From assembly GCF_003002825.1 (NCBI RefSeq), contig NZ_PVTE01000012.1, forward strand, positions 1 to 64,000: 64,000 nt of DNA, given 5' to 3'. Positions within the stretch are counted from its first letter, which is position 1. Every line of letters begins with the position of its first letter. Below the pieces are notes generated by a model, which was not told the origin of the DNA, ran no database searches, and saw nothing but the letters and a program-made list of their open reading frames with translations. This DNA is from Spirosoma oryzae. GTDB taxonomy: Bacteria > Bacteroidota > Bacteroidia > Cytophagales > Spirosomataceae. Below, one piece after another: positions 8,940 to 16,499 of this stretch. Both the position numbers and the translations under genes were made by a program.

Positions 8940-9250
8940 TACTGCTTGAGTTCGTTCAGATCGTCGAGTTGCGCAGTTCGGAAATGCCGGTATACCTGCA
9001 ACACGATCGCCAGCGCCACCGCCGACTCTGCGGCCGCGACAACCATGACGAATAAACTCAGCATCTGCCCCTGCAACCGGTTCGGGTCGTACTGACTAAA
9101 CGCTACCAGATTGATATTGACCGCGTTGAGCATCAGCTCGATACCCATCAGTACGACAATCGCGTGCCGCTTGACCAGCACGACGGCCAGCCCGATACTG
9201 AACAGGGCGGCCCCGACGATCAGAAACAAATGGCTATCTACAGGCTGCAT
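8939..9250 (-). CDS. nuoK: NADH-quinone oxidoreductase subunit K
   Basis: A 103-aa protein of three transmembrane segments, the normal size for NuoK. The conserved core GIELMLNAVNINLVAFS (about residues 36-52) holds the membrane glutamate that is invariant in the family, and a second glutamate lies in AAAESAVALAI (about 71-81). It is the first nuo gene on this strand here; upstream lie a repeat and an unrelated TIM-barrel gene, so nuoA-J must be elsewhere. Confidence 0.95.
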   Translation of the reverse strand: MQPVDSHLFLIVGAALFSIGLAVVLVKRHAIVVLMGIELMLNAVNINLVAFSQYDPNRLQGQMLSLFVMVVAAAESAVALAIVLQVYRHFRTAQLDDLNELKQ

Positions 9251-9345
9251 AACGGTTTACGGTTTACAGTGTTCGGTTTACGGTTTGCCGTACTAACGCG
9301 CGTCAGCTACTGAAAACTGAGTACCGTAAACCGAATACTTTGCTC
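9251..9345. repeat. ACGGTTT-family palindrome upstream of nuoK
   Basis: Left arm 9251-9289 contains AACGGTTTACGGTTTACAG and TTCGGTTTACGGTTTGC, five near copies of a 7-bp unit. The right arm (about 9311-9340) contains CTGAAAACTG and ACCGTAAACCGAATAC. The right arm ends about 14 bases from the stop of the TIM-barrel gene. Confidence 0.85.
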
Positions 9346-9353
9346 CCGTAAAG

Positions 9354-10226
9354 TTACACATCACAAAGCAGAACGGCTTCTTTCAGGCTTTTGAGTGGAT
9401 CGCGTTTGGGAATAAACTCCTGCGACACGTAGCCTTTGTAGCCCGTGTCGACAATGGCGCGCATGACGGCCGGGTAGTAGATCTCCTGCGTTTCGTCGAT
9501 TTCATTCCGGCCCGGATTACCGCCCGTATGGTAGTGGCCGATGTACTGATTGTACTTGCGGATCGTGCGGATGATGTCGCCCTCCATGATCTGCATGTGG
9601 TAGATGTCGTACAGCAATTTGAAGTTGTTCGACCCAACCCGCTGACATAGATCGGCTCCCCAGGCAGTATGGTCGCACATGTAATCTTTGTGGTCGACCT
9701 TGCTGTTGAGCAATTCCATAATCATCGTGATACCGTATTTCTCGGCACTTGGCATCAACCGTTTCAGTCCGACAGCACAGTTTTTCAGCCCCTCTTCGTC
9801 GCTCATACCCCGGCGGTTGCCCGAAAAGCAGATGATCGTGCTGTAACCAGCTTCTTTCAGCTTCGGAAAAATCGCTTCGTAGCTGGCAACCAGCTCGTCA
9901 TGGTATTTGGGGTCGTTGAATCCTTCCGTGATCCCTTTTCCGGCACCCTGCGGCAAAGCCGATGTCAGGCCGTGCTTTTTCAGAATCGGCCAATCCTGCG
10001 GATCGACCAGTTCAATCGACTTGATACCCATACCTTTAGCCGCTACGCACAATTCTTCGAAGGGAATTTTGCTGTAGCACCAGCGGCAGAACGAGTGATT
10101 GATGTTTCCTTTCAGTTTTGGCGCAGCGTCCATCGGATTTGCGGTAGCCAGTGTCGTTGTCAGGGCGGGCAGTGCGAGGGCGCTACCCGTAAGCGTTTTC
10201 AGGGCCGAACGGCGGGAGGGTTTCAT
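9354..10226 (-). CDS. Exported TIM-barrel sugar isomerase/epimerase-like protein
   Basis: A 290-aa protein of the xylose-isomerase-like TIM-barrel (AP endonuclease 2) superfamily, of the hydroxypyruvate-isomerase type. It starts at ATG 10226 with a twin-arginine-like leader (KPSRRSALKTLTG) and an Ala/Leu stretch, so it is exported. Features include FCRWCYSKIPFEELC (about 43-57), IMELLNSK, the metal-site region KLLYDIYHMQ (about 205-214) and HYHTGGNPGRNEID (about 230-243). Relatives in Bacteroidota act on oxidised sugars, including 3-keto-glycosides. It lies just after a DUF1080 gene on the same strand, consistent with joint function. The exact reaction is inference. Confidence 0.8.
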   Translation of the reverse strand: MKPSRRSALKTLTGSALALPALTTTLATANPMDAAPKLKGNINHSFCRWCYSKIPFEELCVAAKGMGIKSIELVDPQDWPILKKHGLTSALPQGAGKGITEGFNDPKYHDELVASYEAIFPKLKEAGYSTIICFSGNRRGMSDEEGLKNCAVGLKRLMPSAEKYGITMIMELLNSKVDHKDYMCDHTAWGADLCQRVGSNNFKLLYDIYHMQIMEGDIIRTIRKYNQYIGHYHTGGNPGRNEIDETQEIYYPAVMRAIVDTGYKGYVSQEFIPKRDPLKSLKEAVLLCDV

Positions 10227-10232
10227 ATACGT

Positions 10233-10329
10233 GTTGAAGGATGGAATGATTGAGTGATTGAATGACAGAACAATTGCGTAAAAGGCTGACGCCCGTGCAT
10301 TCAATCATTCTGTCACTCGATCATTCAAA
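10233..10329. repeat. TGAATGAT-family palindrome
   Basis: Left arm 10233-10266 is built from GGAATGATTGAGTGATTGAA and relatives; right arm about 10296-10329 contains TTCAATCATTC and CGATCATTCAAAC. Each arm is a run of about four imperfect 8-bp units. It ends 3 bases from the DUF1080 stop (10332). The related copy is at 12018-12112. Confidence 0.85.
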
Positions 10330-10331
10330 CT

Positions 10332-11051
10332 TTATAATTCGCGGATGCGGATGTTGCGGAACCACACTTTGTCGCCGTGGTCCTGGAGTGCAATATGACC
10401 GACCGGGTATTTGCCAAAGCCTTCCCAGGTTTTGAACTTACTGTCGGCTACCATTTTGTCCCACTCGGGGCCGCTGGTCGGATAATCGGCAATTTTCTTA
10501 CCGTTCAGGTAGTGCTCGGCGTGTCCCTTGCTGATAATCAGCCGGGCTTTGTTCCATTCACCGGCAGGCTTGGCTGCGTTGGGCGTAATGGGCTTTTGCA
10601 GATCATACAGTGCACCGGCGGTACGGTTTCCGTCTTTACCCTGCTTGGCATCAGGATGGCGCTCATTATCAAGTACCTGCATCTCCGGACCAGTCCGGTA
10701 GGTAGCGGGGTACTTCGGATCTTCGTTGACGTGGAAGATAACGCCACTGTTGGCTCCTTCGGCAACCTTCCATTCCAGTTCGAGTTCGAAATCACCGTAC
10801 TCCTTGTCGGTAACCAGATCACCGCCACCACGACCTCCGGTATAGTGAATCGCACCATCGTTGACAGCCCACTGGTCGGATACGGGCTGACCCGCTTTCA
10901 GGTAGGTGTGCCATCCTTTCAGGTCTTTGCCGTCAAACAGATTTTCCCATTTGCCTTTGGGTGGTTTTACGGTTGTAGTAGCCTGCGTCGTTTGGCTAAA
11001 CGTAAGTGCCAGCGCCAACAGGCCAGCGGCAGATAAACGGAAGTAGTTCAT
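10332..11051 (-). CDS. DUF1080 (3-keto-disaccharide hydrolase-type) secreted protein
   Basis: A 239-aa protein with a signal peptide (to about residue 24) followed by one DUF1080 domain, a concanavalin-like beta-sandwich. Diagnostic segments are NLFDGKDLKGWHTY (about 37-50), YGDFELELEWKV (about 87-98), ANSGVIFHVNED (about 102-113) and GALYDLQKP. Pfam names this family 3-keto-disaccharide hydrolase, acting after a C3 dehydrogenase; members also bind or cleave other oxidised glycosides. The downstream TIM-barrel gene and the Gfo/Idh/MocA gene at 2.96 kb fit one periplasmic pathway, although nuo genes separate them. Substrate not determinable. Confidence 0.85.
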   Translation of the reverse strand: MNYFRLSAAGLLALALTFSQTTQATTTVKPPKGKWENLFDGKDLKGWHTYLKAGQPVSDQWAVNDGAIHYTGGRGGGDLVTDKEYGDFELELEWKVAEGANSGVIFHVNEDPKYPATYRTGPEMQVLDNERHPDAKQGKDGNRTAGALYDLQKPITPNAAKPAGEWNKARLIISKGHAEHYLNGKKIADYPTSGPEWDKMVADSKFKTWEGFGKYPVGHIALQDHGDKVWFRNIRIREL

Positions 11052-11059
11052 GGTAGTTT

Positions 11060-11146
11060 AACGGTTGAGATTGACGGTTTATGGTTTTCGACAGTCGGTG
11101 TTTCAGCTAGCACACCGAAAACCGTGAACTGTAAACCGAAAACCCA
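11060..11146. repeat. ACGGTTT-family palindrome
   Basis: The left arm (11060-11097) carries ACGGTTGAGATTGACGGTTT, ATGGTTTTCG and GTCGG; the right arm (about 11112-11144) carries CACCGAAAACCGTGAACTG and TAAACCGAAAAC. It ends about 10 bases from the galU stop at 11154 and fills the gap to the DUF1080 gene. Confidence 0.85.
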
Positions 11147-11153
11147 ATAAGGT

Positions 11154-12017
11154 TTATTCGGCTAAAATCTCCTTTAGGAAGGTGCGAAACTTGTCGGCGA
11201 ACTCCGGTCGTTTGAGGGCAAATTCGACGGTTGTTTTCAGGAAGTCGAGTTTGTTTCCAATGTCATGGCGCTTGCCTTCGATACGGTGCGCGTACAGGTT
11301 TTCGCGCCGGAGCAACAACAGCATGGCGTCGGTAAGCTGAATTTCATTGTTCTTGCCAGCGGGCGTCTGATCGAGCATGTCGAAAATGTCCGGCGTCAGG
11401 ATATAACGGCCGGCAATAGCCAGATTCGAGGGCGCTTCACTGAGGGCCGGCTTTTCAACCAGCGTGTCGAGTTGAAGAATACGATCGCTCAGCGTCTTCC
11501 CCCCAACAATGCCGTAACGGTTGACTTTGTCGTGCGGCACCTCTTCCACGGCAATCACCGACCCGCCGTACTGCGCGTACGTATCGATCAGCTGTTGCGT
11601 AACGGGAATTACCGCATCCATGATCGTGTCGCCCAGCAGCACCGCAAACGGTTCGTTGCCGACGTGGTGGCGCGCGTACCGGATCGCATCGCCCAGGCCG
11701 TTGAGTTCACGCTGCCGAACGTAATGCAGGTTCGCCATGTCCGACAGGCGACGCATCTCGTCGAGTAGCAATTGATCTTCCTTTTCTTCGAGTCGGGTTT
11801 CGAGTTCGTGGTTCCGGTCGAAGTGGTCTTCGATGGCCCGCTTGCCTTTTCCCGTGATAATCAGGATGTCTTCGATACCCGAATCAACCGCTTCCTGCAC
11901 CACATACTGAATGGTCGGTCGGTCGATGATCGGTAGCATTTCTTTCGGCTGCGCCTTGGTAGCGGGCAGAAACCGGGTGCCAAACCCAGCGGCAGGTATA
12001 ACGGCTTTTTTTATCAT
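11154..12017 (-). CDS. galU: UTP--glucose-1-phosphate uridylyltransferase
   Basis: A 287-aa cytoplasmic nucleotidyltransferase making UDP-glucose from glucose-1-phosphate and UTP. The N-terminal signature AVIPAAGFGTRFLPATKA (residues 5-22) is the sugar-nucleotide pyrophosphorylase motif, with the catalytic lysine region PKEMLPI next. Other family marks are YVVQEAV, AVLLGDTIMD (about 127-136) and the sugar-binding VEKP (about 185-188). Length matches bacterial GalU. It is downstream of a glucuronokinase-like GHMP kinase with a repeat-filled gap, suggesting co-transcription in nucleotide-sugar supply. Confidence 0.95.
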   Translation of the reverse strand: MIKKAVIPAAGFGTRFLPATKAQPKEMLPIIDRPTIQYVVQEAVDSGIEDILIITGKGKRAIEDHFDRNHELETRLEEKEDQLLLDEMRRLSDMANLHYVRQRELNGLGDAIRYARHHVGNEPFAVLLGDTIMDAVIPVTQQLIDTYAQYGGSVIAVEEVPHDKVNRYGIVGGKTLSDRILQLDTLVEKPALSEAPSNLAIAGRYILTPDIFDMLDQTPAGKNNEIQLTDAMLLLLRRENLYAHRIEGKRHDIGNKLDFLKTTVEFALKRPEFADKFRTFLKEILAE

Positions 12018-12112
12018 TGTTGAATGATGGAATTATCGAATGATGGAGTGATAGAATGATTGAATAGGCTGGCGCAGCACTCATTCAGTCATTCCATCAC
12101 TCCGTCATTCAA
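12018..12112. repeat. TGAATGAT-family palindrome
   Basis: The left arm (12020-12065) contains TTGAATGATGGAATTATCG, GAATGATGGAGTGATAG and AATGATTGAAT; the right arm (12080-12112) contains CATTCAGTCATTCCATCAC and CCGTCATTCAAC. The right arm ends 2 bases from the stop of the GHMP kinase (12115). It is a second member of the family at 10233-10329. Confidence 0.85.
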
Positions 12113-12114
12113 CA

Positions 12115-13110
12115 TTAAACTACATATGGCTTTATAACGCGGGCGTTTATTTTTTTGAGGCTGACAAACAGGCGGTTCAGCATCGCATCGTCGCGGTAGA
12201 TACCGATAATCGTACCACCCGATCCGGCAAACGAAGCCGATGCACCACAGGCGCGCGCCGTATCAATCAGGCTACGGTTGCGTTCATTGATGGTATAGAT
12301 GCGCGTGCGCAGGTCGAAATTATGGTTGACGAGCTCGTTCAGCAGCGGGATATTTTGTTCGGCGATAGCTTCGCGTCCCTGGCGGGCCAGATCGGCGATT
12401 TCAGCCAGTGTATCCACGACGAGTTTTTCGCCTTTCAGCCACCGCGCCCGCACGTCGTTGTGAATCCGGCCCGACTGTTTGCTCAGGTCGGTGTTGTAGG
12501 CGATATACAGTTTGGGTAGCAGTCGTGAATCGAGCGACTCATAGGTACCGTACCCCTGCTGGTCCATAATCGATCGATCAAAATTCATGTACACGCAGCC
12601 TTCGTAGCACTGGATGACACGGTCCTGCAAGCCCGCCGTAATACCCAATTCCTCTGACTCCGTGGCTAACACCAGGTTTGGCAGGATAGGCAGTGGAATC
12701 TCGACCTGATAAAACTGCATCAGCGCCCGGAAAGTCGCGACGATAATCGCACTGGACCCCGACAGGCCAACCTGACGCGGAATCGAGGTATTGTATCGGA
12801 TGGAAAAGTTGTGATTAGGTAGCCGGATGTGCTCCGCTTCGCAATACTCCGCGAATTTTTTGATAGCGGCCTTAACCAGTGGTACACCACCATGATACCC
12901 CAGCGTACTGACAGCGTCGCGCAGGTGGTGCAAACTGCGGAATACGCTGCCGTCCTGCGGCTGCGGTTCGATGTGCAGTTCGGGCGATGGATAGAGCGTA
13001 ACCGACGCGCCGAAGTTGCGCACCGAGACAGCAATGGTTTTACCAAAAAAACCGTCGGACGGGTTGCCTAACAGCCCGGCACGGGCATAGGCACGAGTTT
13101 CAATCAGCAC
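12115..13110 (-). CDS. GHMP kinase, glucuronokinase-like
   Basis: A 331-aa GHMP-family small-molecule kinase. The N-terminus ARAGLLGNPSDGFFGKTI (about residues 9-26) is close to what I recall of plant glucuronokinases, which make glucuronate-1-phosphate from glucuronate. The ATP-binding glycine/serine loop is PRQVGLSGSSAIIVA (about 110-124), and the C-terminal GHMP motif is ASASFAGSGGTIIGIY (about 289-304). The start is GTG at 13110. Its neighbour is galU, a uridylyltransferase, which fits a sugar-1-phosphate producer. Other GHMP kinases (mevalonate, galactose, heptose) share the fold, so the substrate is inference. Confidence 0.8.
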   Translation of the reverse strand: MLIETRAYARAGLLGNPSDGFFGKTIAVSVRNFGASVTLYPSPELHIEPQPQDGSVFRSLHHLRDAVSTLGYHGGVPLVKAAIKKFAEYCEAEHIRLPNHNFSIRYNTSIPRQVGLSGSSAIIVATFRALMQFYQVEIPLPILPNLVLATESEELGITAGLQDRVIQCYEGCVYMNFDRSIMDQQGYGTYESLDSRLLPKLYIAYNTDLSKQSGRIHNDVRARWLKGEKLVVDTLAEIADLARQGREAIAEQNIPLLNELVNHNFDLRTRIYTINERNRSLIDTARACGASASFAGSGGTIIGIYRDDAMLNRLFVSLKKINARVIKPYVV

Positions 13111-13194
13111 TGGCGAAGCAGAAAAGCGGGGTTATCCGCGCGAAGAACGGGTCAAGTTTACGAACAAAGACGGACAGGATGGGTAGCTTACTCA

Positions 13195-13231
13195 AAAAAT
13201 AAGCGACCGGAACATAGGGCTCCGGTCGCTT
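13195..13231 (-). terminator. Rho-independent terminator of the 158-aa gene
   Basis: AAGCGACCGGA (13201-13211) and TCCGGTCGCTT (13221-13231) form a perfect 11-bp stem with a 9-base loop. On the minus strand the stem runs into a U-run from the A-run at 13195-13200. It is 23 bases past the stop of the gene ending at 13255. Confidence 0.85.
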
Positions 13232-13254
13232 TCTCTAGTAGCTGGATGGTAATG

Positions 13255-13731
13255 CTATTGTACTTCTTCTTTGTCTTTGCCGTCGTACCCTTTGTGGTGG
13301 GGGTCGTAGCCTTCGTTCGGATTATCGCCCTGCTCCAGGTACGTTGCGTCGGCCCGATGCAACAGCGCGTCATCCGATGGGTTTTCCGCTACAGAACCGA
13401 GCTTTTCGGCTGCTTCGTCGCTCATCATGTGCCCTTCCGAGCGGGGTTTCACGGTTTCGGGAACGTCCCACTCCTGCGATACAACTGACCCCGTCGAACT
13501 CACCGCGTTACCGGTGCTGCTTCCATAGTCCGGTGCGCCTGTAACATCACCGCTATTGGAATCGGGGGTAGCTGCGTTGGGCTGGGATATAGTCGCTTGA
13601 TCGGGATCGGCTATACTGGCACTCACACCGGCCGATTCATGCCCGTAGTCGGAACTACCGTGCTGATTCGGGTCGCGCGAGTAAAATTCGGAATCTATTT
13701 TATCGGGGTCGAATGGTGATGTCGTTGCCAT
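13255..13731 (-). CDS. Acidic, probably disordered hydrophilic protein
   Basis: A 158-aa protein without cysteines, membrane segments or a signal peptide. It is very rich in Asp, Ser, Gly, Asn and Pro (for example DPNQHGSSDYGHES and EGYDPHHKGYDGKDKEE), and looks intrinsically disordered, in the manner of hydrophilins. I recognise no family. It has its own terminator and is transcribed after an XRE-type regulator gene on the same strand, with a 65-bp gap. Codon usage resembles the neighbours and the ORF is intact from ATG 13731. A role in stress or desiccation is only a guess from composition. Confidence 0.65.
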   Translation of the reverse strand: MATTSPFDPDKIDSEFYSRDPNQHGSSDYGHESAGVSASIADPDQATISQPNAATPDSNSGDVTGAPDYGSSTGNAVSSTGSVVSQEWDVPETVKPRSEGHMMSDEAAEKLGSVAENPSDDALLHRADATYLEQGDNPNEGYDPHHKGYDGKDKEEVQ

Positions 13732-13796
13732 AGTTGTCAGGATTCGTTTCAGCTAGTAACCGGAAAAGCGGGCCGGTTGTTTTTCGCGACCCACTA

Positions 13797-14162
13797 CTAC
13801 CCTTGCTGCCGCAATTGCTCGATTTCGGCCCGCAGCAGGTCGTTGGTCTCCTGCAACAGCGCCATTCGTTCGTTAAGCTGAAACAGCAAAAACTCCATGT
13901 TTCGCAGGCGCTCCTCCACCGTGATCGCGGCCGAAGGCGAGTCGAGCACTTTGAACATCATACCCTCGCCACGCAGCAACCAGTCGCCGTTGATCTGTGG
14001 GTACGCCAGCAGAATTTTTTCCAGCGTATCGTAGCGGGGTTTTAGCCGTCCGTGCAGAATGTGGTACACTTTTTCGCCCCGATGTTCACCCAGTTTGCGG
14101 GCGAATTCGAGCACACTCACGTTGAGTGCATCGATCAATTGTTGAATGCGGCTTTCAATCAT
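13797..14162 (-). CDS. XRE-family helix-turn-helix regulator with C-terminal coiled coil
   Basis: A 121-aa protein starting at ATG 14162 (an upstream in-frame start would add 9 residues). Residues about 1-62 form a lambda-repressor-like helix-turn-helix: a first helix (SRIQQLIDALN), VSVLEFARKLGEH, the recognition helix region KVYHILHGRLKPRYDTLEKIL, written here as two parts KVYHILHGRL and KPRYDTLEKIL, and the typical tail INGDWLLRGEGMMF. The C-terminus (about 80-118) is a Leu/Glu/Gln-rich coiled coil, probably for oligomerisation. The 275-bp gap to the divergent gene contains two perfect inverted repeats that are candidate operators. Confidence 0.85.
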   Translation of the reverse strand: MIESRIQQLIDALNVSVLEFARKLGEHRGEKVYHILHGRLKPRYDTLEKILLAYPQINGDWLLRGEGMMFKVLDSPSAAITVEERLRNMEFLLFQLNERMALLQETNDLLRAEIEQLRQQG

Positions 14163-14249
14163 AACGGACAGACCCAAACGCAACATCATAGTAGCCGACC
14201 AGGCACGGATCGGGCTAAAATAGGATCATAAATTCCTGTTTGAGTGCTC

Positions 14250-14339
14250 AATAGCGACGCCATCGAAATAGTCGCTATTTTACATAATAATGCGTAAAAA
14301 GGGACTTATTTGAGCCGCTAAAACATTTTGTTTTTACGC
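14250..14339. promoter_or_regulatory. Two perfect inverted repeats in the divergent XRE intergenic region
   Basis: AATAGCGAC (14250-14258) pairs with GTCGCTATT (14271-14279), and GCGTAAAAA (14292-14300) pairs with TTTTTACGC (14331-14339). Both lie in an AT-richer gap between the XRE regulator (minus) and a 219-aa gene (plus), where operators for an autoregulated repressor are expected. Which regulator binds is inference. Confidence 0.55.
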
Positions 14340-14437
14340 GAAACTGTGTAATTTTAAGACAGTAAACAGCACCCCTTTAAAAGGCAAAAGGGACCGCAAA
14401 ACGGACCCCCTGCTTGAACAGTAAACAACAAATACTA

Positions 14438-15097
14438 ATGAACACACAAAACAAAAGCCAACTTTCGACAAATCAAAGCGGGAGCGCGTCGAATGCGGAG
14501 CAATTGCCCCAGGTGATCGAGGCAAATCAGCCCGTTATGACTCGGCGATACAAGTATCTCGAAGGTCACCCCCGGCAATATCGGTTCGATGCCAAGGAAG
14601 GCGTGTTCAATATCAATGGTTCAGAAAAGTTGGGGCGCACGCTTACCTTTCAACCCATTGCCTGGCGTATTTTCACCGACAATATCCTGAACATGGGTAC
14701 CAAAAACTGGGCGGAGCTTTTCTTTATTGACGAGAAAAACTGCGTGTCGGCGGTGCTCTTCCACGGTTATTCGGTCGACAATATTTTCCGGCTGATCGAA
14801 CCGCTCTACTACGACGATCAAACGCTGGCCGACGTCGTCATCACGGCGGTGGCCGAGAAGAAAGAAAACACCAAGATTCAGCCCAAGGGCGTCTACTACA
14901 TCGCCAACTTCTCGTACAAACCCAGCGACCCGGCAAAGACCGCCGAGCTGAAGCGATTCGCGCAGGAAGTAAAGATCTTCCGGCAGGAAACCCTGACCGA
15001 TATCGCGAATATCAAAACGGCGATGAACTATTACAATCCGTTTGCGCAGGTAGCCGACGAAGCGCAACTGCTGACGGCCAATACGGTGCTGGTCTGA
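14438..15097 (+). CDS. Conserved hypothetical protein, possible recombination-module partner
   Basis: A 219-aa soluble protein from ATG 14438 (the longer reading uses a TTG). The first 25 residues are polar (N, Q, S), then a mixed alpha/beta body with RYKYLEGHPRQYRF, ELFFIDEKNCVSAVLF and GVYYIANFSYKP, and a helical C-terminus ending in a hydrophobic tail. I recognise no family. It is followed 84 bp later by a RecE-like PD-(D/E)XK protein and preceded by a divergent repressor with operator-like repeats, an arrangement seen in phage-derived recombination modules. That role is inference. Confidence 0.6.
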   Translation: MNTQNKSQLSTNQSGSASNAEQLPQVIEANQPVMTRRYKYLEGHPRQYRFDAKEGVFNINGSEKLGRTLTFQPIAWRIFTDNILNMGTKNWAELFFIDEKNCVSAVLFHGYSVDNIFRLIEPLYYDDQTLADVVITAVAEKKENTKIQPKGVYYIANFSYKPSDPAKTAELKRFAQEVKIFRQETLTDIANIKTAMNYYNPFAQVADEAQLLTANTVLV

Positions 15098-15181
15098 TGC
15101 GGTAGCCGCTTCGCCCGGACAGATCGTCGTGCGGAGCAGTTGCATCGCTGCTTGTGTTTTTCTGACTTTATCCCCCTTTCC

Positions 15182-15928
15182 ATGCTGACTACTGCCGACG
15201 AACTGTACCGGTCGTTACCCCGCGTGTCAAATTCTGATCTGACCCGGTTGAAAGAAGAACAGTTAGGGTATGGCGACGCCAACACGACGGGCCGCGCTAC
15301 TACCGAACGGGCAAAGGTTTTTGGCCGGGCGTTTCACCAGCACCTGCTCGAACCGGAGTCGATCGGGATGGTGATGCATCAGTTACTGCCCGATCTGACG
15401 TCAACGTCACTGGAGCCAACCCAGGCCAGCGAACTGGCTATGCTGATGGCCACCATTCGTAAAGACCCGTTTTGTCGCCGGTATCTCCGTCAGTCGGAGC
15501 GTGAGCGTGTCGTGCTATTCACCGATCCGGCGACGGGTGTACCCTGCAAGACCCGGCTCGATATGGTTCACACCAGCCCGAAGCGACGCAACGCGCTGAT
15601 TATCGATGTCAAGATGACATCGGCCTGCACGCCAGCGCAGTTTCTGGAATCGTGCTATACCTACGATTACGACCGGCAGGCTGCGTTTTATCTCGACAGC
15701 CTGCGGTTTTCGGACTCAGGCGAGTGGACTGATACAAAGCAGTTCAACGTTGTTTTCATTGGTATGATGAAACAGCAACCACACCGCCTGTTTGCGATCG
15801 ATACCACGTCGATTCCGGGCTTCATCGACTATGGCCGGAAAAAGTACCGCTTCTGGCTGCGCAAGTGGCGGGAAGAGCAGGAAGGCCACCGGTTAGTGCC
15901 GACACCCGCCTGGCAACTCAGCGCCTGA
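15182..15928 (+). CDS. PD-(D/E)XK nuclease-like protein (RecE/exonuclease VIII type)
   Basis: A 248-aa protein from ATG 15182 (a TTG at 15140 is less likely). The N-terminal pattern of a serine-rich LPRVSNSDLTRLKE helix, ERAKVFGRAFHQHLLEP (about 41-57), a C-K-T-R-L-D-M core (about 121-128), IIDVKMTS (about 139-146) and YDYDRQAAFY (about 160-169) fits the RecE-like PD-(D/E)XK exonuclease fold. The active site would be the D of TRLDM and the D-x-K of DVKMTS; the trailing Q-A-A-x-Y helix is the family motif IV. Such enzymes resect double-stranded DNA for annealing recombinases; no annealase gene is visible here. Confidence 0.75.
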   Translation: MLTTADELYRSLPRVSNSDLTRLKEEQLGYGDANTTGRATTERAKVFGRAFHQHLLEPESIGMVMHQLLPDLTSTSLEPTQASELAMLMATIRKDPFCRRYLRQSERERVVLFTDPATGVPCKTRLDMVHTSPKRRNALIIDVKMTSACTPAQFLESCYTYDYDRQAAFYLDSLRFSDSGEWTDTKQFNVVFIGMMKQQPHRLFAIDTTSIPGFIDYGRKKYRFWLRKWREEQEGHRLVPTPAWQLSA

Positions 15929-15982
15929 GCGCTTTATTACCGGGGTTATCACCCTATGATTAAACCAACCTAGTATCCACGT

Positions 15983-16330
15983 ATGAACGCTTCTTTGATA
16001 ACGCTCACCCCCAGTGAGCTGCATTTTGACTGGGGCACCGACGGGCTGGTACTCTGGATTGAAGAACTCGATGGGGCAAACAGCCTGGCCAGTCAGCTAA
16101 ACGAAGTTATGGACCGCATCGCGTTTGCCATCGAACTTCAAACAGGCTGGGATCACCGTTCCGACGGGCATACCTTACATCCGCTGTATGGCTATCGCCT
16201 GCTACTGCGCGATGCGACGGGACTATGGCACGCCGTCCGGACGAATCAGACGGGTCATTTTGATAGTCTGGTGCCCCTCGAAGAGATGGATTATGAAGTT
16301 GCCTACGAAAAAGTAATGTGGCTCGACTGA
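15983..16330 (+). CDS. Hypothetical protein, 115 aa
   Basis: An intact ORF from ATG 15983 that follows the RecE-like gene by 54 bp and is followed by a terminator hairpin, so it is probably the last gene of that unit. The protein is acidic and tryptophan-rich (SELHFDWGTDG, LVLWIEELDG, WHAVRTNQTGHFDSL) with no signal peptide or membrane segment. I recognise no family. Codon use matches the neighbours. Confidence 0.6.
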   Translation: MNASLITLTPSELHFDWGTDGLVLWIEELDGANSLASQLNEVMDRIAFAIELQTGWDHRSDGHTLHPLYGYRLLLRDATGLWHAVRTNQTGHFDSLVPLEEMDYEVAYEKVMWLD

Positions 16331-16355
16331 GCTACGATTCGCGATAACTCACCAC

Positions 16356-16400
16356 AGGAGTCTGGTGTGCGTATACAGCGCGCGCGCCGGACTCCTTTTG
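16356..16400 (+). terminator. Terminator after the RecE-like gene unit
   Basis: AGGAGTC (16356-16362) pairs with GACTCCT (16390-16396) and is followed by TTTT. The intervening GC-rich sequence (GGTGTGCG and GCGCGCGCC) extends the stem imperfectly. It is 26 bases past the stop at 16330. Confidence 0.75.
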
Positions 16401-16499
16401 TATATACAACTGATAATCAGTTCATCACTTTTTAAGACGGACAATTTGCAACATTCCAGAATAAAGTTGCATCTTTATACACGTTAGCCTGTCTGCTCT

